This document shows positions 24,694 to 32,889 of a stretch of 64,000 nucleotides of DNA, piece after piece (position 1 is the stretch's first letter; each line of letters starts with the position of its first letter). Made by a program: the position numbers and the translations under genes. The notes under the pieces are model-generated. The model saw only the letters and a program-made list of their open reading frames with translations. It was not told the DNA's origin and did no database searches. The stretch is from assembly GCF_965237655.1 (NCBI RefSeq), contig NZ_CBDEGB010000001.1:124001-188000 (forward strand). The letters run 5' to 3'. Source of the stretch: Poriferisodalis sp965237655. GTDB taxonomy: Bacteria > Actinomycetota > Acidimicrobiia > Acidimicrobiales > Poriferisodalaceae.

Positions 24694-25083
24694 TCAGACC
24701 CTCCGGCGCTTCGGAGGACGGCAGCCGTTGTGAGGCACCGGCGTCATGTCGCGGATGCCCTTGATCTCGATGCCGGAATTCTGGATGGAGCGGATAGCGG
24801 TCTCGCGGCCCGAGCCGGGACCCTTCACGTGTACGTGCACTCGCCGCACCCCCTGCTCCATGGCACGCTCGGAGGCTTGCTCTGCGGCCTGCTGCGCAGC
24901 GAACGGCGTGGACTTGCGAGAGCCCTTGAAGCCGGCATTGCCTGCCGACGCCCACGACACCACGTTGCCCTGCAGGTCCGTGAAGGTGATGATCGTGTTG
25001 TTGAACGAGCTCTTGATGTGCGCCACGCCGTCGCCGACGTTCTTGCGCTCCTTGCGCCGTCCGCGCCGGGGCTGCTGATTCAC
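24694..25083 (-). CDS. rpsK: 30S ribosomal protein S11
   Basis: S11 forms part of the 30S platform near the E site. The 129 residues contain GVAHIKSSFNNTIITFTDLQG, GFKGSRKSTPFAAQQAAE and the end PHNGCRPPKRRRV, diagnostic of the family. It overlaps rpsM by 4 bp (ATGA). Confidence 0.97.
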   Translation of the reverse strand: MNQQPRRGRRKERKNVGDGVAHIKSSFNNTIITFTDLQGNVVSWASAGNAGFKGSRKSTPFAAQQAAEQASERAMEQGVRRVHVHVKGPGSGRETAIRSIQNSGIEIKGIRDMTPVPHNGCRPPKRRRV

Positions 25084-25457
25084 TTGCGTACCTTCTTCTT
25101 GCCCGCCACCGTCTTGCGCGGACCCTTGCGAGTACGTGCGTTCGTGTGCGTCCGCTGACCCCGCACTGGCAGTCCGCGGCGGTGTCGGACACCCTGGTAG
25201 CAGCCGATCTCGATCTTCCGCTTGACGTCCTGGGCCACGTCGCGCCGCAGGTCGCCTTCGACCGTGAGGTTGGCGTCGATGTGGTTGCGGATGCGGGCCA
25301 CCTCGGCGTCGGTCAGGTCGCGCACGCGGGTGCGCTCAGCGATATTCAGGTCTTCGCAGATCTTCTGGCTGGCCGAGCGGCCAATTCCATAGATGTAGGT
25401 GAGAGCGATCTCGACACGCTTCTCACGCGGTATGTCGACGCCAGCGATTCGGGCCAT
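25080..25457 (-). CDS. rpsM: 30S ribosomal protein S13
   Basis: S13 in the 30S head contacts L5 and tRNA. The 125 residues begin MARIAGVDIPREKRVEIALT, then YGIGRSASQKICEDLNI, and end in a basic tail with RHRRGLPVRGQRTHTNAR. The sequence is standard. It follows rpmJ by 18 bp. Confidence 0.97.
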   Translation of the reverse strand: MARIAGVDIPREKRVEIALTYIYGIGRSASQKICEDLNIAERTRVRDLTDAEVARIRNHIDANLTVEGDLRRDVAQDVKRKIEIGCYQGVRHRRGLPVRGQRTHTNARTRKGPRKTVAGKKKVRK

Positions 25458-25475
25458 CGATACGGGACTCCTGTC

Positions 25476-25589
25476 TCAGCCTTGTCGCTGTTTGTGCCGC
25501 GGGTTCGGGCAGATCACCCGAATCCGCCCGTGACGACGAATAATGCGGCACTTGTCGCAGATCTTTTTGACGCTCGGACGGACTTTCAT
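25476..25589 (-). CDS. rpmJ: 50S ribosomal protein L36
   Basis: L36 is a very small 50S protein. The 37-residue translation MKVRPSVKKICDKCRIIRRH, continuing GRIRVICPNPRHKQRQG, has the zinc ligands Cys11, Cys14, Cys27 and His32, so it is the zinc-binding form. It lies directly before rpsM as usual. The gene upstream is adk; infA, normally next to rpmJ, is missing here. Confidence 0.96.
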   Translation of the reverse strand: MKVRPSVKKICDKCRIIRRHGRIRVICPNPRHKQRQG

Positions 25590-25619
25590 CGGGTGACCTG
25601 CGCTTTAGGCGAGCGAGCA

Positions 25620-25625
25620 AGTATA
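25620..25625 (-). promoter_or_regulatory. Possible -10 element upstream of rpmJ
   Basis: The spacer between adk and rpmJ (94 bp) holds TATACT on the minus strand, about 30 bp before rpmJ. I see no good -35 hexamer at the right distance, so this is only a weak promoter candidate for the rpmJ-rpsM-rpsK-rpsD-rpoA-rplQ transcript. Confidence 0.25.
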
Positions 25626-25683
25626 GGGGCCTCGATGGCATTCACGATGCGGATGGTGCGGCCTCCATAGCCGCCACGCAAGC

Positions 25684-26253
25684 TCACGGTGCCGCCTCAA
25701 TGGCGGCCACGATGCGGCCATGGACCTGTGCGGGAGTGCCGAGGCCGTCAACCGTGACGAGTACACCCCGATCGGCAAACAGCTTACGCAACGGCGCCGT
25801 TTCCGCCTCGTACAGCTCCAACCGCCGGGCAATTGCCTCCGGTGTGTCGTCGGCTCGGCCCCGGTCCAGCATGCGCTGCGTCACCACTTCATCGGGCACA
25901 TCGAGATCGATGGCTCGTTCGACGGAGTGCGGCGCGAGCAGCGCGAACAGACCGTCGGCCTGGGCCTCGGTGCGAGGAAAGCCATCCAGCAAGAAACCAG
26001 GAGCGGTGTCGGGCTCGGTGAGACGCTGGGCCACGATGCCCAGGATCAACTCGTCGCCGACGAGCTCACCCGCATCCATGAGTTCTCTTGCCTGGCGCCC
26101 CAGCTCGGTGCCAGCGGCCACCGCGGCCCGCAGCATGTCGCCCGTTGAGATGTGCGCCACGCCGTAGCGCTCGACAAGCAGCTCGCACTGGGTGCCCTTG
26201 CCGGCCCCTTGCTTGCCCAGAATGACGAGGCGCCTGGTGATGGTGCCGGACAT
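25684..26253 (-). CDS. adk: Adenylate kinase, short-LID form
   Basis: Adk interconverts 2 ADP with ATP and AMP. The 189 residues have the P-loop LGKQGAGKGTQ, the AMP-binding STGDMLRAAV, and LLDGFPRTEAQA. The LID region is short (RMLDRGRADDTPEAIARRL) and without zinc cysteines, as in actinobacterial Adk. It shares one base with the secY stop (TGATG). The usual downstream neighbours map and infA are absent. Confidence 0.95.
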   Translation of the reverse strand: MSGTITRRLVILGKQGAGKGTQCELLVERYGVAHISTGDMLRAAVAAGTELGRQARELMDAGELVGDELILGIVAQRLTEPDTAPGFLLDGFPRTEAQADGLFALLAPHSVERAIDLDVPDEVVTQRMLDRGRADDTPEAIARRLELYEAETAPLRKLFADRGVLVTVDGLGTPAQVHGRIVAAIEAAP

Positions 26254-27581
26254 CAGGCCAGGAACCCTTCGTAGTTGCGCATCAGCAGCTGGCTGTCGAC
26301 CTGCTTCATGGTCTCGAGCGCCACGCCGGAGGCGATCAGGATCGAAACACCACCGAAGCCGATTGCCGCTCCTGCGCCACCAGAGCCCAGCGCATCGAGG
26401 TCGCTCGTGAGCGACAGCAGCACGCTCGGCAGCAGTGCGACCGCGGCGATGAACAGCGCTCCCGGCAGCGTGATGCGATTCAACACTTTGGAGAGGTAGC
26501 GCTCGGTCTGCGGCCCGGGCCGGATGCCGGGAATGAAGCCGCCCTGCTTGCGGATGTTGTCGGCCTGGCGAACCGGATCGAATGAGATAGCCGTATAGAA
26601 GTAGGCGAAGCCGACGATCAGCCCGCCGAAGAACAGGATGTAGGCGATGTTGTCGGGCTGGGTGAGGTAGTCATCGACCGCGGTTTGCAGCCAGCCCCAA
26701 TTCGCCACGTTCGACAGCAATACAGGCAGGAAAAGGATCGAGCTGGCGAAGATGACCGGGATCACGCCCGACTGGTTGACCTTCAGCGGGATGTAGGTGT
26801 TTTGCCCGCCATAGAGCCGGCGTCCCACCTGCCGGCGGGAGAACTGCACCGGGATGCGCCGCTGGCCCTGCTCGATGAAGATGATTGCCACCATCATTCC
26901 CGTGGCAACGATGACCGCCGCAGCGAGGTACACCGTGCCTTGCACTGCCAGCAAGCGGGCCCCGTCGAAGGGGATGGTGGACACGACCGAGGCGAAAATC
27001 AACAGCGACATGCCGTTGCCGACGCCCCGCTGGCTGATCAGCTCGCCCATCCACATGAGCAGCGCCGTGCCTGCCGTCAGCGACAGGATCACCAGCGCCA
27101 CCCGGTTGAACGTGAAGTCGGGGATGACGATGACGCCAGCCGTGTTGCCCAGCGCCGTCCCCTGCCCTCGGCCGAAGATGAACGTGATGCCCGTGGCCTG
27201 CACGAAAGCGATGCCCAGCGTCAGGTAGCGCGTGTACTGCGTCAGCTTCCGCTGACCCACCGCCCCCTGCTGCTGGAGCTGCTCGAAGCGCGGGATGGCC
27301 ACGGTGAGGATCTGGATGATGATCGACGCCGTGATGTACGGCATGATCCCCAACGCGAAGATCGCGAAGTTGGTGAGCGCGCCGCCCGAGAACAGGTTCA
27401 GCAGCGCCAGCACGCCGCCGGTGGAGCTGGCTTGCTCACGCAGCGACACGATGGCATCGAAGTCGATGCCCGGAACCGGCACCTGGGAGCCCAGCCTGTA
27501 CGCCGCAATGATGAACAGCGTGAACATGATCTTCCGGCGCAGATCAGCGATCCGGAAGATGTTGCGCATGTGGCCGAGCAC
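26253..27581 (-). CDS. secY: Preprotein translocase subunit SecY
   Basis: SecY forms the protein-conducting channel with SecE and SecG. The 442 residues contain ten hydrophobic segments. SecY landmarks are RKIMFTLFIIAAYRLGSQVPVPGID near the N-terminus, FSGGALTNFAIFALGIMPYITASIIIQ (plug region and TM2), RRIPVQFSRRQVGRR and the cytoplasmic loop GFIPGIRPGPQTERYL. It is a single full-length copy, between rplO and adk as usual. Confidence 0.97.
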   Translation of the reverse strand: MLGHMRNIFRIADLRRKIMFTLFIIAAYRLGSQVPVPGIDFDAIVSLREQASSTGGVLALLNLFSGGALTNFAIFALGIMPYITASIIIQILTVAIPRFEQLQQQGAVGQRKLTQYTRYLTLGIAFVQATGITFIFGRGQGTALGNTAGVIVIPDFTFNRVALVILSLTAGTALLMWMGELISQRGVGNGMSLLIFASVVSTIPFDGARLLAVQGTVYLAAAVIVATGMMVAIIFIEQGQRRIPVQFSRRQVGRRLYGGQNTYIPLKVNQSGVIPVIFASSILFLPVLLSNVANWGWLQTAVDDYLTQPDNIAYILFFGGLIVGFAYFYTAISFDPVRQADNIRKQGGFIPGIRPGPQTERYLSKVLNRITLPGALFIAAVALLPSVLLSLTSDLDALGSGGAGAAIGFGGVSILIASGVALETMKQVDSQLLMRNYEGFLA

Positions 27582-27590
27582 GATGAGTTC

Positions 27591-28082
27591 CTAGCGATTG
27601 GTGTGCTGATTGCCCTGGGCGGGTGGCCGAGGGCCGCCGAAGTTGGGCGGCAGGATTTCGATGCTGCCGCCCGCGCCCTCGATGGCCTCGCGGGCCGAAC
27701 CCGACACCGCGTGGGCCTTCACCGAGATGGGCCGGGTGATCTCGCCGCGGCCGAGCACCTTGACCATGGCGCCCTTGGACACCAAGCCGCGGGCCAGCAG
27801 TTCTGATGGCGTCACCTCGTCGAGGCCGCAATCTTCGAGCGTGTCGAGATTGATCGGCTGGTATTCGACGCGGAACGGGTTCTTGAAACCCTTCCGCTTG
27901 GGAATGCGGACTTGCAGCGGCAGCTGGCCGCCCTCGTACCAGACGGGCACGGTCCCGCGAGCGCGGGTTCCCTTGGTGCCGCGGCCTGCGGTCTTGCCGC
28001 CCTTGCCACTGGTGCCGCGCGCCACCCGCTTGCGCTTGCGTTTCGCTCCCGGCGGCGGGGCCAGGTCATGCAGTCTCAGCAT
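27591..28082 (-). CDS. rplO: 50S ribosomal protein L15
   Basis: L15 is a late-assembly 50S protein. The 163 residues start MLRLHDLAPPPGAKRKRKRV and have RGTSGKGGKTAGRGTKG, VWYEGGQLPLQVRIPKRKGF and late ISVKAHAVSGSAREAIEGAGG. The last 17 residues, rich in Pro, Gly and Asn, are extra. Its start lies 17 bp inside the 3' end of rpmD. Confidence 0.95.
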   Translation of the reverse strand: MLRLHDLAPPPGAKRKRKRVARGTSGKGGKTAGRGTKGTRARGTVPVWYEGGQLPLQVRIPKRKGFKNPFRVEYQPINLDTLEDCGLDEVTPSELLARGLVSKGAMVKVLGRGEITRPISVKAHAVSGSAREAIEGAGGSIEILPPNFGGPRPPAQGNQHTNR

Positions 28083-28305
28083 CGCTGACCTCCCCTGTCA
28101 CTTCTTGAACTGTGATCAAGTGGCTGACCTTACGAAGCATGCCGCGGATCTCGGGCCGATCCGGAAGGGTACGGCTACGGCCAATCTTGCCCAGCCCCAG
28201 TGCCCGCAGGGCGCCGCGCGCCTTGGGCTTGGCTCCGATGCCTGACCGCACCTGGGTCACCACGATCTGGTTCGTGCTGCTGTCGCTCACGCTGGGCGGA
28301 TTCAT
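28066..28305 (-). CDS. rpmD: 50S ribosomal protein L30
   Basis: L30 is a small 50S protein. The 79-residue product has the core IVVTQVRSGIGAKPKARGAL and GLGKIGRSRTLPDRPEIRGML. It is longer than the usual 58-62 residues because of about ten extra residues at each end. The ATG at 28303-28305 overlaps the rpsE stop (ATGA), which supports this start over longer frames. Confidence 0.93.
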   Translation of the reverse strand: MNPPSVSDSSTNQIVVTQVRSGIGAKPKARGALRALGLGKIGRSRTLPDRPEIRGMLRKVSHLITVQEVTGEVSDAETA

Positions 28306-28958
28306 GATTGGGCTCCTGGGGAGGCCTGGCTCAGCTTGCGAGTGCGTTCGGTCTCCCGGTACGCCTCCAGCAGACCGGCGGGGATGCACTCCTCGGGCGA
28401 CAGCCCGCGCAGCTTTGCCACCTCGTCGGGCCGCTTCAGCGCCGCCAGGCCTGCGATGGTGGCGCGGGCCACGTTGATGTGATTGGACGAGCCAAGGGAC
28501 TTGGCCAGCACATCGCTGATGCCCGCCTCCTCGAGGATTGCCCGCGCCGCGCCGCCGGCGATGACCCCTGTACCGGGTGCCGCCGGCTGCAACAGCACTT
28601 TGCCGGCGCCCATGACGCCCAGCACGGGATGAATGATGGTCGACCCGGCGAGCGGCACCTGGAAGAGGCTCTTGCGGGCCTCCTCGGTGCCCTTCTGGAT
28701 GGCCAGCGGCACTTCCTTGGCCTTGCCGTAGCCCAGCCCGACCCGGCCTGCGCCGTCGCCGATCACGACGAGCGCAGAGAACGAGAAGCGGCGGCCACCC
28801 TTGACCACCTTGGCCACACGGTTGATGTCGATGACCCGCGACTCGCGCAGGCCGTCATCGCCGCTGTTGCGCGGATTTTCGAACTGACGGTCGCGCGGGC
28901 GACGGTTGCCGCTGCGCTCTCGCTCAGGTCGTGTCGCTGAGGTTGGTGCGTCTGTCAC
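28302..28958 (-). CDS. rpsE: 30S ribosomal protein S5
   Basis: S5 contributes to decoding fidelity and helicase activity at mRNA entry. In 218 residues, the N-terminal part is charged and loosely conserved (to about 40). Then come DINRVAKVVKGGRRFSFSAL, VGLGYGKAKEVPLAIQKG and GGAARAILEEAGI. I start at a GTG (28956-28958) with GGGAGG upstream; the frame is open further upstream inside rplR. S5 ends in an ATGA overlap with rpmD. Confidence 0.93.
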   Translation of the reverse strand: MTDAPTSATRPERERSGNRRPRDRQFENPRNSGDDGLRESRVIDINRVAKVVKGGRRFSFSALVVIGDGAGRVGLGYGKAKEVPLAIQKGTEEARKSLFQVPLAGSTIIHPVLGVMGAGKVLLQPAAPGTGVIAGGAARAILEEAGISDVLAKSLGSSNHINVARATIAGLAALKRPDEVAKLRGLSPEECIPAGLLEAYRETERTRKLSQASPGAQS

Positions 28959-28968
28959 AAGTCCTCCC

Positions 28969-29328
28969 TCAGAACTCCAGGCCGCCCTCGCGGGCAGCAT
29001 CTGCAAGGGCCGCAACGCGGCCGTGGTAACGGTTGCCGCCCCGGTCGAAGGTGACCGTGGTGGTGCCGGCCGCCCGGGCCCGCTCGGCGATGAGCCGACC
29101 GATTTCGCCGGCGGCTGCGATATTGCCGCCGCCAGCCGCCGCCAGCCCAGACTCGCGGGTAGACGCGGCGGCCAGCGTGTTCGACGCTTCGTCGTCGATG
29201 AGTTGGGCGCTGATGTGCCGATTGGATCTGAACACGGAGAGGCGCGGACGCTCCGCAGTGCCCATCACCTTCTTGCGGACGCGGTAACGGCGCCGATCGC
29301 GCCGAGCCGCCCTCGTGGGAACGCTCAC
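28969..29328 (-). CDS. rplR: 50S ribosomal protein L18
   Basis: L18 binds 5S rRNA. The 119 residues start VSVPTRAARRDRRRYRVRKK and have RPRLSVFRSNRHISAQLIDD and the end RAAGTTTVTFDRGGNRYHGR, typical of the family. The GTG start at 29326-29328 overlaps the rplF stop (GTGA), which settles the start although the frame is open upstream. Confidence 0.93.
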   Translation of the reverse strand: MSVPTRAARRDRRRYRVRKKVMGTAERPRLSVFRSNRHISAQLIDDEASNTLAAASTRESGLAAAGGGNIAAAGEIGRLIAERARAAGTTTVTFDRGGNRYHGRVAALADAAREGGLEF

Positions 29329-29894
29329 TTGGCCGCCTTCCCTGCTTTGCGCAGCACGCGCTCGTTGACATAGCGGATGCCCTTGCCCTTGTAGGGCTCG
29401 GGCTTGCGCAGCGCGCGGATGTTGGCCGCGACCTGCCCGACGAGCTGCTTGTCGATGCCCTTCACGATGATCGATGTCTGGTTCGGAACCTCGAAGCTGA
29501 TGCCGTCGGGTGCCTTCACCGGCACCGTGTGACTGAATCCCAGCGACAGCTCGAGCGACGATGGCCCCTGGGCAGCTGCCCGGTAGCCCACGCCGACGAT
29601 CTGCAGTTCCTTGGAAAAGCCCTGCGACACGCCAAGCACCATGTTGGCGACCAGCGCCCGGCAAAGCCCATGCAGCGACCGCTGCGAGCGGCTGTCGTCG
29701 GCACGCTCGACGGTTGCTTCGCCGTTGTCGAGGCGCACCGTGATGCCCGCAGCCAGCTCCCGGCTCAGCTTGCCCCCCGGTCCGCTGACGGTCACCACTT
29801 CGCCTGGCACCGAGCCGGCGACATCCGCGGCCGATTGAGCCGTGATCGTTACCCCGTCGGGAATCGAGATGGGCGTCTTGCCCACGCGTGACAT
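29325..29894 (-). CDS. rplF: 50S ribosomal protein L6
   Basis: L6 sits near the factor-binding site of the 50S subunit. The 189 residues begin MSRVGKTPISIPDGVTITAQ. The two-fold repeat of the L6 domain is visible, and the C-terminal signature is PEPYKGKGIRYVNERVLRKAGKA. About 20 residues near 25-30 differ from common sequences (SAADVAGSVPG), probably a loop. It overlaps rplR by 4 bp. Confidence 0.96.
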   Translation of the reverse strand: MSRVGKTPISIPDGVTITAQSAADVAGSVPGEVVTVSGPGGKLSRELAAGITVRLDNGEATVERADDSRSQRSLHGLCRALVANMVLGVSQGFSKELQIVGVGYRAAAQGPSSLELSLGFSHTVPVKAPDGISFEVPNQTSIIVKGIDKQLVGQVAANIRALRKPEPYKGKGIRYVNERVLRKAGKAAK

Positions 29895-29903
29895 TGTCGC
29901 CTC

Positions 29904-30308
29904 CTACCAGACGTAACAGAGGATTTCGCCGCCCATACGGTTGCGGCGGGCTTCACGGTCGGTCATCAGGCCCCGGCTCGTCGACAGCACGGCGATGCCG
30001 AGACCGCCGAGCACACGGGGAACCTTGTCGGACTTGGTGTACACCCGCAGCCCGGGCTTGGAGATCCGCTGCAGTCCCGAGATCGTGCGATCCCGGTCAC
30101 CGGTGTACTTCAGGTTGATGGTGAGCGTACGGACGCGGCTGTCGGCGGCTTCTTCCACCTTGTAATCGCTCACGTAGCCCTCGCTCTTGAGGATCGCCGC
30201 GAGGCGCTCCTTCTGCTTCGAGGACGGCATGGCCACTTCGTCCTTGAACACCATGTTGGCGTTACGGATGCGAGTGATCATGTCCGCAATGGGGTCGGTC
30301 ATCGACAT
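29904..30308 (-). CDS. rpsH: 30S ribosomal protein S8
   Basis: S8 is a primary 16S binder in the platform and, in other bacteria, a repressor of the spc operon. The 134 residues start MSMTDPIADMITRIRNAN and have the C-terminal STSRGLMTDREARRNRMGGE. Length is typical. It follows rpsZ by 13 bp. Confidence 0.97.
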   Translation of the reverse strand: MSMTDPIADMITRIRNANMVFKDEVAMPSSKQKERLAAILKSEGYVSDYKVEEAADSRVRTLTINLKYTGDRDRTISGLQRISKPGLRVYTKSDKVPRVLGGLGIAVLSTSRGLMTDREARRNRMGGEILCYVW

Positions 30309-30321
30309 GTGCGCACCTCCC

Positions 30322-30507
30322 TCACCAGCTGGCCTTCGTCACGCCGGGCACCTCGCCGGCATGGACCATCTTTCGTAGGCACACTCGACACAGCCCGAAC
30401 TTGCGGTATACCGACCGCGGTCGACCGCACACGCGGCAGCGCGTGTACGCGCGCACCTTGAACTTGGGAGTGCGCTGCTGCTTGTTGACGAGTGCCTTCT
30501 TGGCCAT
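30322..30507 (-). CDS. rpsZ: 30S ribosomal protein S14, type Z (zinc-binding)
   Basis: The 61-residue S14 begins MAKKALVNKQQRTPKFKVRA and has Cys24, Cys27, Cys40 and Cys43 in CRVCGRPR and CRVCLRK. It is therefore the zinc form common in actinobacteria, not the long zinc-free form. It shares one base with the rplE stop (TGATG). A longer open frame upstream is a shadow of rplE. Confidence 0.95.
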   Translation of the reverse strand: MAKKALVNKQQRTPKFKVRAYTRCRVCGRPRSVYRKFGLCRVCLRKMVHAGEVPGVTKASW

Positions 30508-31115
30508 CAGTTCTGCCCCTGTCGGAATGGGAAGCCGAGTGCAACCAACAGGGCACGTCCGCCCTCGTCGTCGACGGCCGACGTAACGAGAGTGATGTCC
30601 ATGCCCCGGACCTGGTTGACGCTGTCGTAATCGATTTCTGGAAAGACCAGCTGTTCGGTGATGCCGAACGTGTAGTTGCCGTGCCCGTCGAAGCTGCGCG
30701 GCGACAGGCCGCGGAAGTCCCGGATGCGCGGGATTGCCAGCGACACGAGACGGTCGTAGAACTCCCACATCCGATCCCGGCGCATCGTGACCCGGGCCCC
30801 GATCGCGTTGCCCTCGCGCAGCTTGAATCCGGCGATGGAACGCTTCGCCCGGGTGATCGCCGGCCGCTGACCGCAGATGCGGCTGAGGTCGCCGATGGCG
30901 CCTTCAAGCAGCGCCCGGTTCGTCAGCGCCGCGCCCACGCCCATGTTCACGCTGATCTTCGTCAGCTTGGGCACCTGCATGATGTTGGAAAGCCTGAGCT
31001 CGGTCTGCAACTGGGCGCGCAGGGTGTCGCGGTAGAGCACCTTCATGCGGGGCTCGGGCCGCGTGGGGCCACCGTCGAGGGACTGGGGCTCGGATTGGGC
31101 CTCGGTCACGCTCAT
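30507..31115 (-). CDS. rplE: 50S ribosomal protein L5
   Basis: L5 binds 5S rRNA and contacts P-site tRNA. The 202 residues have an unconserved N-terminal 25 residues (MSVTEAQSEPQSLDGGPTR), then MKVLYRDTLRAQLQTEL, the family signature LTKISVNMGVG, and GLSPRSFDGHGNYTFGITEQ. The ATG at 31113-31115 follows GGAGGAAC and overlaps the rplX stop (ATGA). This rejects the longer frame. Confidence 0.95.
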   Translation of the reverse strand: MSVTEAQSEPQSLDGGPTRPEPRMKVLYRDTLRAQLQTELRLSNIMQVPKLTKISVNMGVGAALTNRALLEGAIGDLSRICGQRPAITRAKRSIAGFKLREGNAIGARVTMRRDRMWEFYDRLVSLAIPRIRDFRGLSPRSFDGHGNYTFGITEQLVFPEIDYDSVNQVRGMDITLVTSAVDDEGGRALLVALGFPFRQGQN

Positions 31116-31450
31116 GGCAGTTCCTCCCCGGAAATCCGGTGGTAACGCACCTTGCGCCCGCCTTCGAAGCGGAAACCGACACGGCCCGGCTGGCCCGTGC
31201 GCGGGCACACAACCGCCACGTTCGACGCGTCGATCGGAAGCAGGTAGTCGATGATCTGGCCTTCCTGGTTCTGCTGGGAGGGTCGCTGGTGCTTGTGCCC
31301 GACGTTCACGCCTTCGACCGTGAGGCGGCGTCGCTGCACATCCACTGACACCACTTCGCCTTCCCGGCCCTTGTCGGGGCCGGAAATCACGCGCACCGTG
31401 TCGCCCTTGCGGACGCGCAGGCGGGGCAATTGGTTTCGCTGTCTCGGCAT
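31112..31450 (-). CDS. rplX: 50S ribosomal protein L24
   Basis: L24 initiates 50S assembly. The 112 residues (from MPRQRNQLPRLRVRKGD) contain a KOW motif at the start, DTVRVISGPDKGREGEVVSV, and GVNVGHKHQRPSQQNQEG. A GTG one codon upstream of the ATG is also open; the ATG gives the more usual start. It lies 13 bp after rplN. Confidence 0.94.
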   Translation of the reverse strand: MPRQRNQLPRLRVRKGDTVRVISGPDKGREGEVVSVDVQRRRLTVEGVNVGHKHQRPSQQNQEGQIIDYLLPIDASNVAVVCPRTGQPGRVGFRFEGGRKVRYHRISGEELP

Positions 31451-31463
31451 CACGTCACCCCGA

Positions 31464-31832
31464 TCACAGAACTTCAGGGGCGAGCGACACGATGCGCATG
31501 AAGCGCTTGTCGCGCAGCTCGCGGCCGACGGGACCGAAAATGCGAGTGCCGCGTGGCTGGCGGTTGTCGTCGACGAGCACCGCGGCGTTCTCGTCGAAGC
31601 GGATGTAGCTGCCGTCGGGGCGCCTGCGCTCCTTGCGAGTGCGCACCACGACGCAGCGCACCACGTCGCCCTTGCGAACCGCTGCGCCGGGAATGGCGTC
31701 CTTCACGGTGGCGATGAACACATCGCCGATCGAGGCGTAGCGCCGACCCGTGCCGCCGAGCACGCGAATACACAGCACCTCGCGTGCGCCGGAATTGTCG
31801 GCGACTTTGAGTCTGGACTCTTGCTGGATCAT
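31464..31832 (-). CDS. rplN: 50S ribosomal protein L14
   Basis: L14 forms part of an inter-subunit bridge. The 122 residues start MIQQESRLKVADNSGAREVL, then CIRVLGGTGRRYASIGD, and end RGTRIFGPVGRELRDKRFMR plus ten more. Everything matches the family. It follows rpsQ by 30 bp. Confidence 0.97.
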   Translation of the reverse strand: MIQQESRLKVADNSGAREVLCIRVLGGTGRRYASIGDVFIATVKDAIPGAAVRKGDVVRCVVVRTRKERRRPDGSYIRFDENAAVLVDDNRQPRGTRIFGPVGRELRDKRFMRIVSLAPEVL

Positions 31833-31862
31833 GGCATTCCCTGTGCTTGTGGCGCCGCGGGC

Positions 31863-32141
31863 TCAGCGAGCCCGTTCGACGATCTCCACCAAGCGCCAGC
31901 GCTTGGTCTTCGAGATCGGTCGGGTTTCCATGACGCGCACCCGGTCACCCGGACGTGTGTCTCCAGCGGGGTCGTGGACGTACAGCTTCTTGGTGCGCTG
32001 GACGGTCTTGAAGTAGCGGGGGTGCCGCACGCGCTCGGTCACCGACACGACGGCCGTACTGTCCATCTTGGTCGAGGTGACAATCCCCTCACGCACCTTG
32101 CGCCGGTTGCGCTCGATGGACTCAGAGGTCTCGGTGCTCAT
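31863..32141 (-). CDS. rpsQ: 30S ribosomal protein S17
   Basis: S17 is an early 16S binder. The 92 residues have REGIVTSTKMDSTAVVSVTE, HPRYFKTVQRTKKLYVHDP, PGDRVRVMETRPISKTKRW and LVEIVERAR. The start overlaps the rpmC stop by 4 bp (ATGA). Confidence 0.97.
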   Translation of the reverse strand: MSTETSESIERNRRKVREGIVTSTKMDSTAVVSVTERVRHPRYFKTVQRTKKLYVHDPAGDTRPGDRVRVMETRPISKTKRWRLVEIVERAR

Positions 32142-32473
32142 GAGGAGTCTCCTGTCGAAGCTGCGCCTTGCGCGGCTGAGCCCTGCGAAGCGCCAGCCAG
32201 CACAGCGGCTGAGCCCTGCGAAGCGCCCCAGCCCAGCACAGCGGCTGAGCCCTGCGAAGCGCCAGCCAGCACGTCGGCGGCGGCAATCTCGCGTTCGCGC
32301 AGCACGGTGTGAATGCGAGCGATGTCGCGCTTGGTCGCGGTCATCTGCGCGGAGTTGTCGAGCTGCCCGGTGGCGAACGCGAAGCGCAGGTTGAACAGTT
32401 CTTGCTTTGCGCTGTCGAGTTCGTCGAGCAGCTGATCGTCCGACAGCGTGCGAAGCGTTGCGGCCTTTGCCAT
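32138..32473 (-). CDS. rpmC: 50S ribosomal protein L29 with repeat tail
   Basis: L29 lies at the exit of the peptide tunnel, where trigger factor and SRP dock. The core (1-67) starts MAKAATLRTLSDDQLLDELD and has ELFNLRFAFATGQLDNSAQM and IARIHTVLRERE. The family usually ends near 65-70. Here a 44-residue tail follows, made of a GASQGSAAVL-type 11/12-mer repeated three times plus a partial copy. The tail is encoded by tandem DNA repeats. The start shares a base with the rplP stop (TGATG). A tail at this spot could reach the tunnel exit (inference). Confidence 0.92.
   Translation of the reverse strand: MAKAATLRTLSDDQLLDELDSAKQELFNLRFAFATGQLDNSAQMTATKRDIARIHTVLREREIAAADVLAGASQGSAAVLGWGASQGSAAVLAGASQGSAAQGAASTGDSS
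32172..32273. repeat. 33/36-bp tandem repeat in rpmC 3' end (3 copies)
   Basis: There are three units at 32172-32204 (33 bp), 32205-32240 (36 bp, with a 3-bp insertion) and 32241-32273 (33 bp). All share GCTGAGCCCTGCGAAGC, a weak imperfect inverted repeat. Both unit lengths keep the rpmC frame, giving a low-complexity Gly/Ala/Ser/Gln tail on L29. Confidence 0.88.
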
Positions 32474-32889
32474 CAGATGGCCTCCTCTCGGGAGATCACC
32501 CGTGCACGCACCGGCAGCTTTTGAATGGCGCGCTCCATGGCGCCGCGAGCCAGCTCGGCGTTCACTCCGCCCAGCTCGAACATCACCCGACCGGGCTTCA
32601 CCACGGCCACCCACTTCTCGGGGTTGCCCTTGCCCGAGCCCATGCGGGTCTCCGCGGGCTTCGCCGTGACGGGCTTGTCAGGGAAGATGTTGATCCAGAC
32701 CTTGCCGCCGCGCTTGACGTGACGGGTCATGGCGATACGGGCAGCTTCGATCTGGCGGGCAGTGATCCAGCCTGGTTCGAGCGCCTGGATGCCGAAGTCG
32801 CCGAAATGCACGGCCGTGCCGCCCTTGGTGCGGCCCTTCATGCGACCGCGATGCGCCTTGCGGTACTTCACCTTGCGGGGCATCAGCAT
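32473..32889 (-). CDS. rplP: 50S ribosomal protein L16
   Basis: L16 helps to position A-site tRNA. The 138 residues have MPRKVKYRKAHRGRMKG, GGTAVHFGDFGIQALEPGWI, KPAETRMGSGKGNPEKWVAV and FELGGVNAELARGAMERA. The ATG at 32887-32889 shares a base with the rpsC stop; the ATG two codons later (MPRK) is the conventional start. Confidence 0.96.
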   Translation of the reverse strand: MLMPRKVKYRKAHRGRMKGRTKGGTAVHFGDFGIQALEPGWITARQIEAARIAMTRHVKRGGKVWINIFPDKPVTAKPAETRMGSGKGNPEKWVAVVKPGRVMFELGGVNAELARGAMERAIQKLPVRARVISREEAI

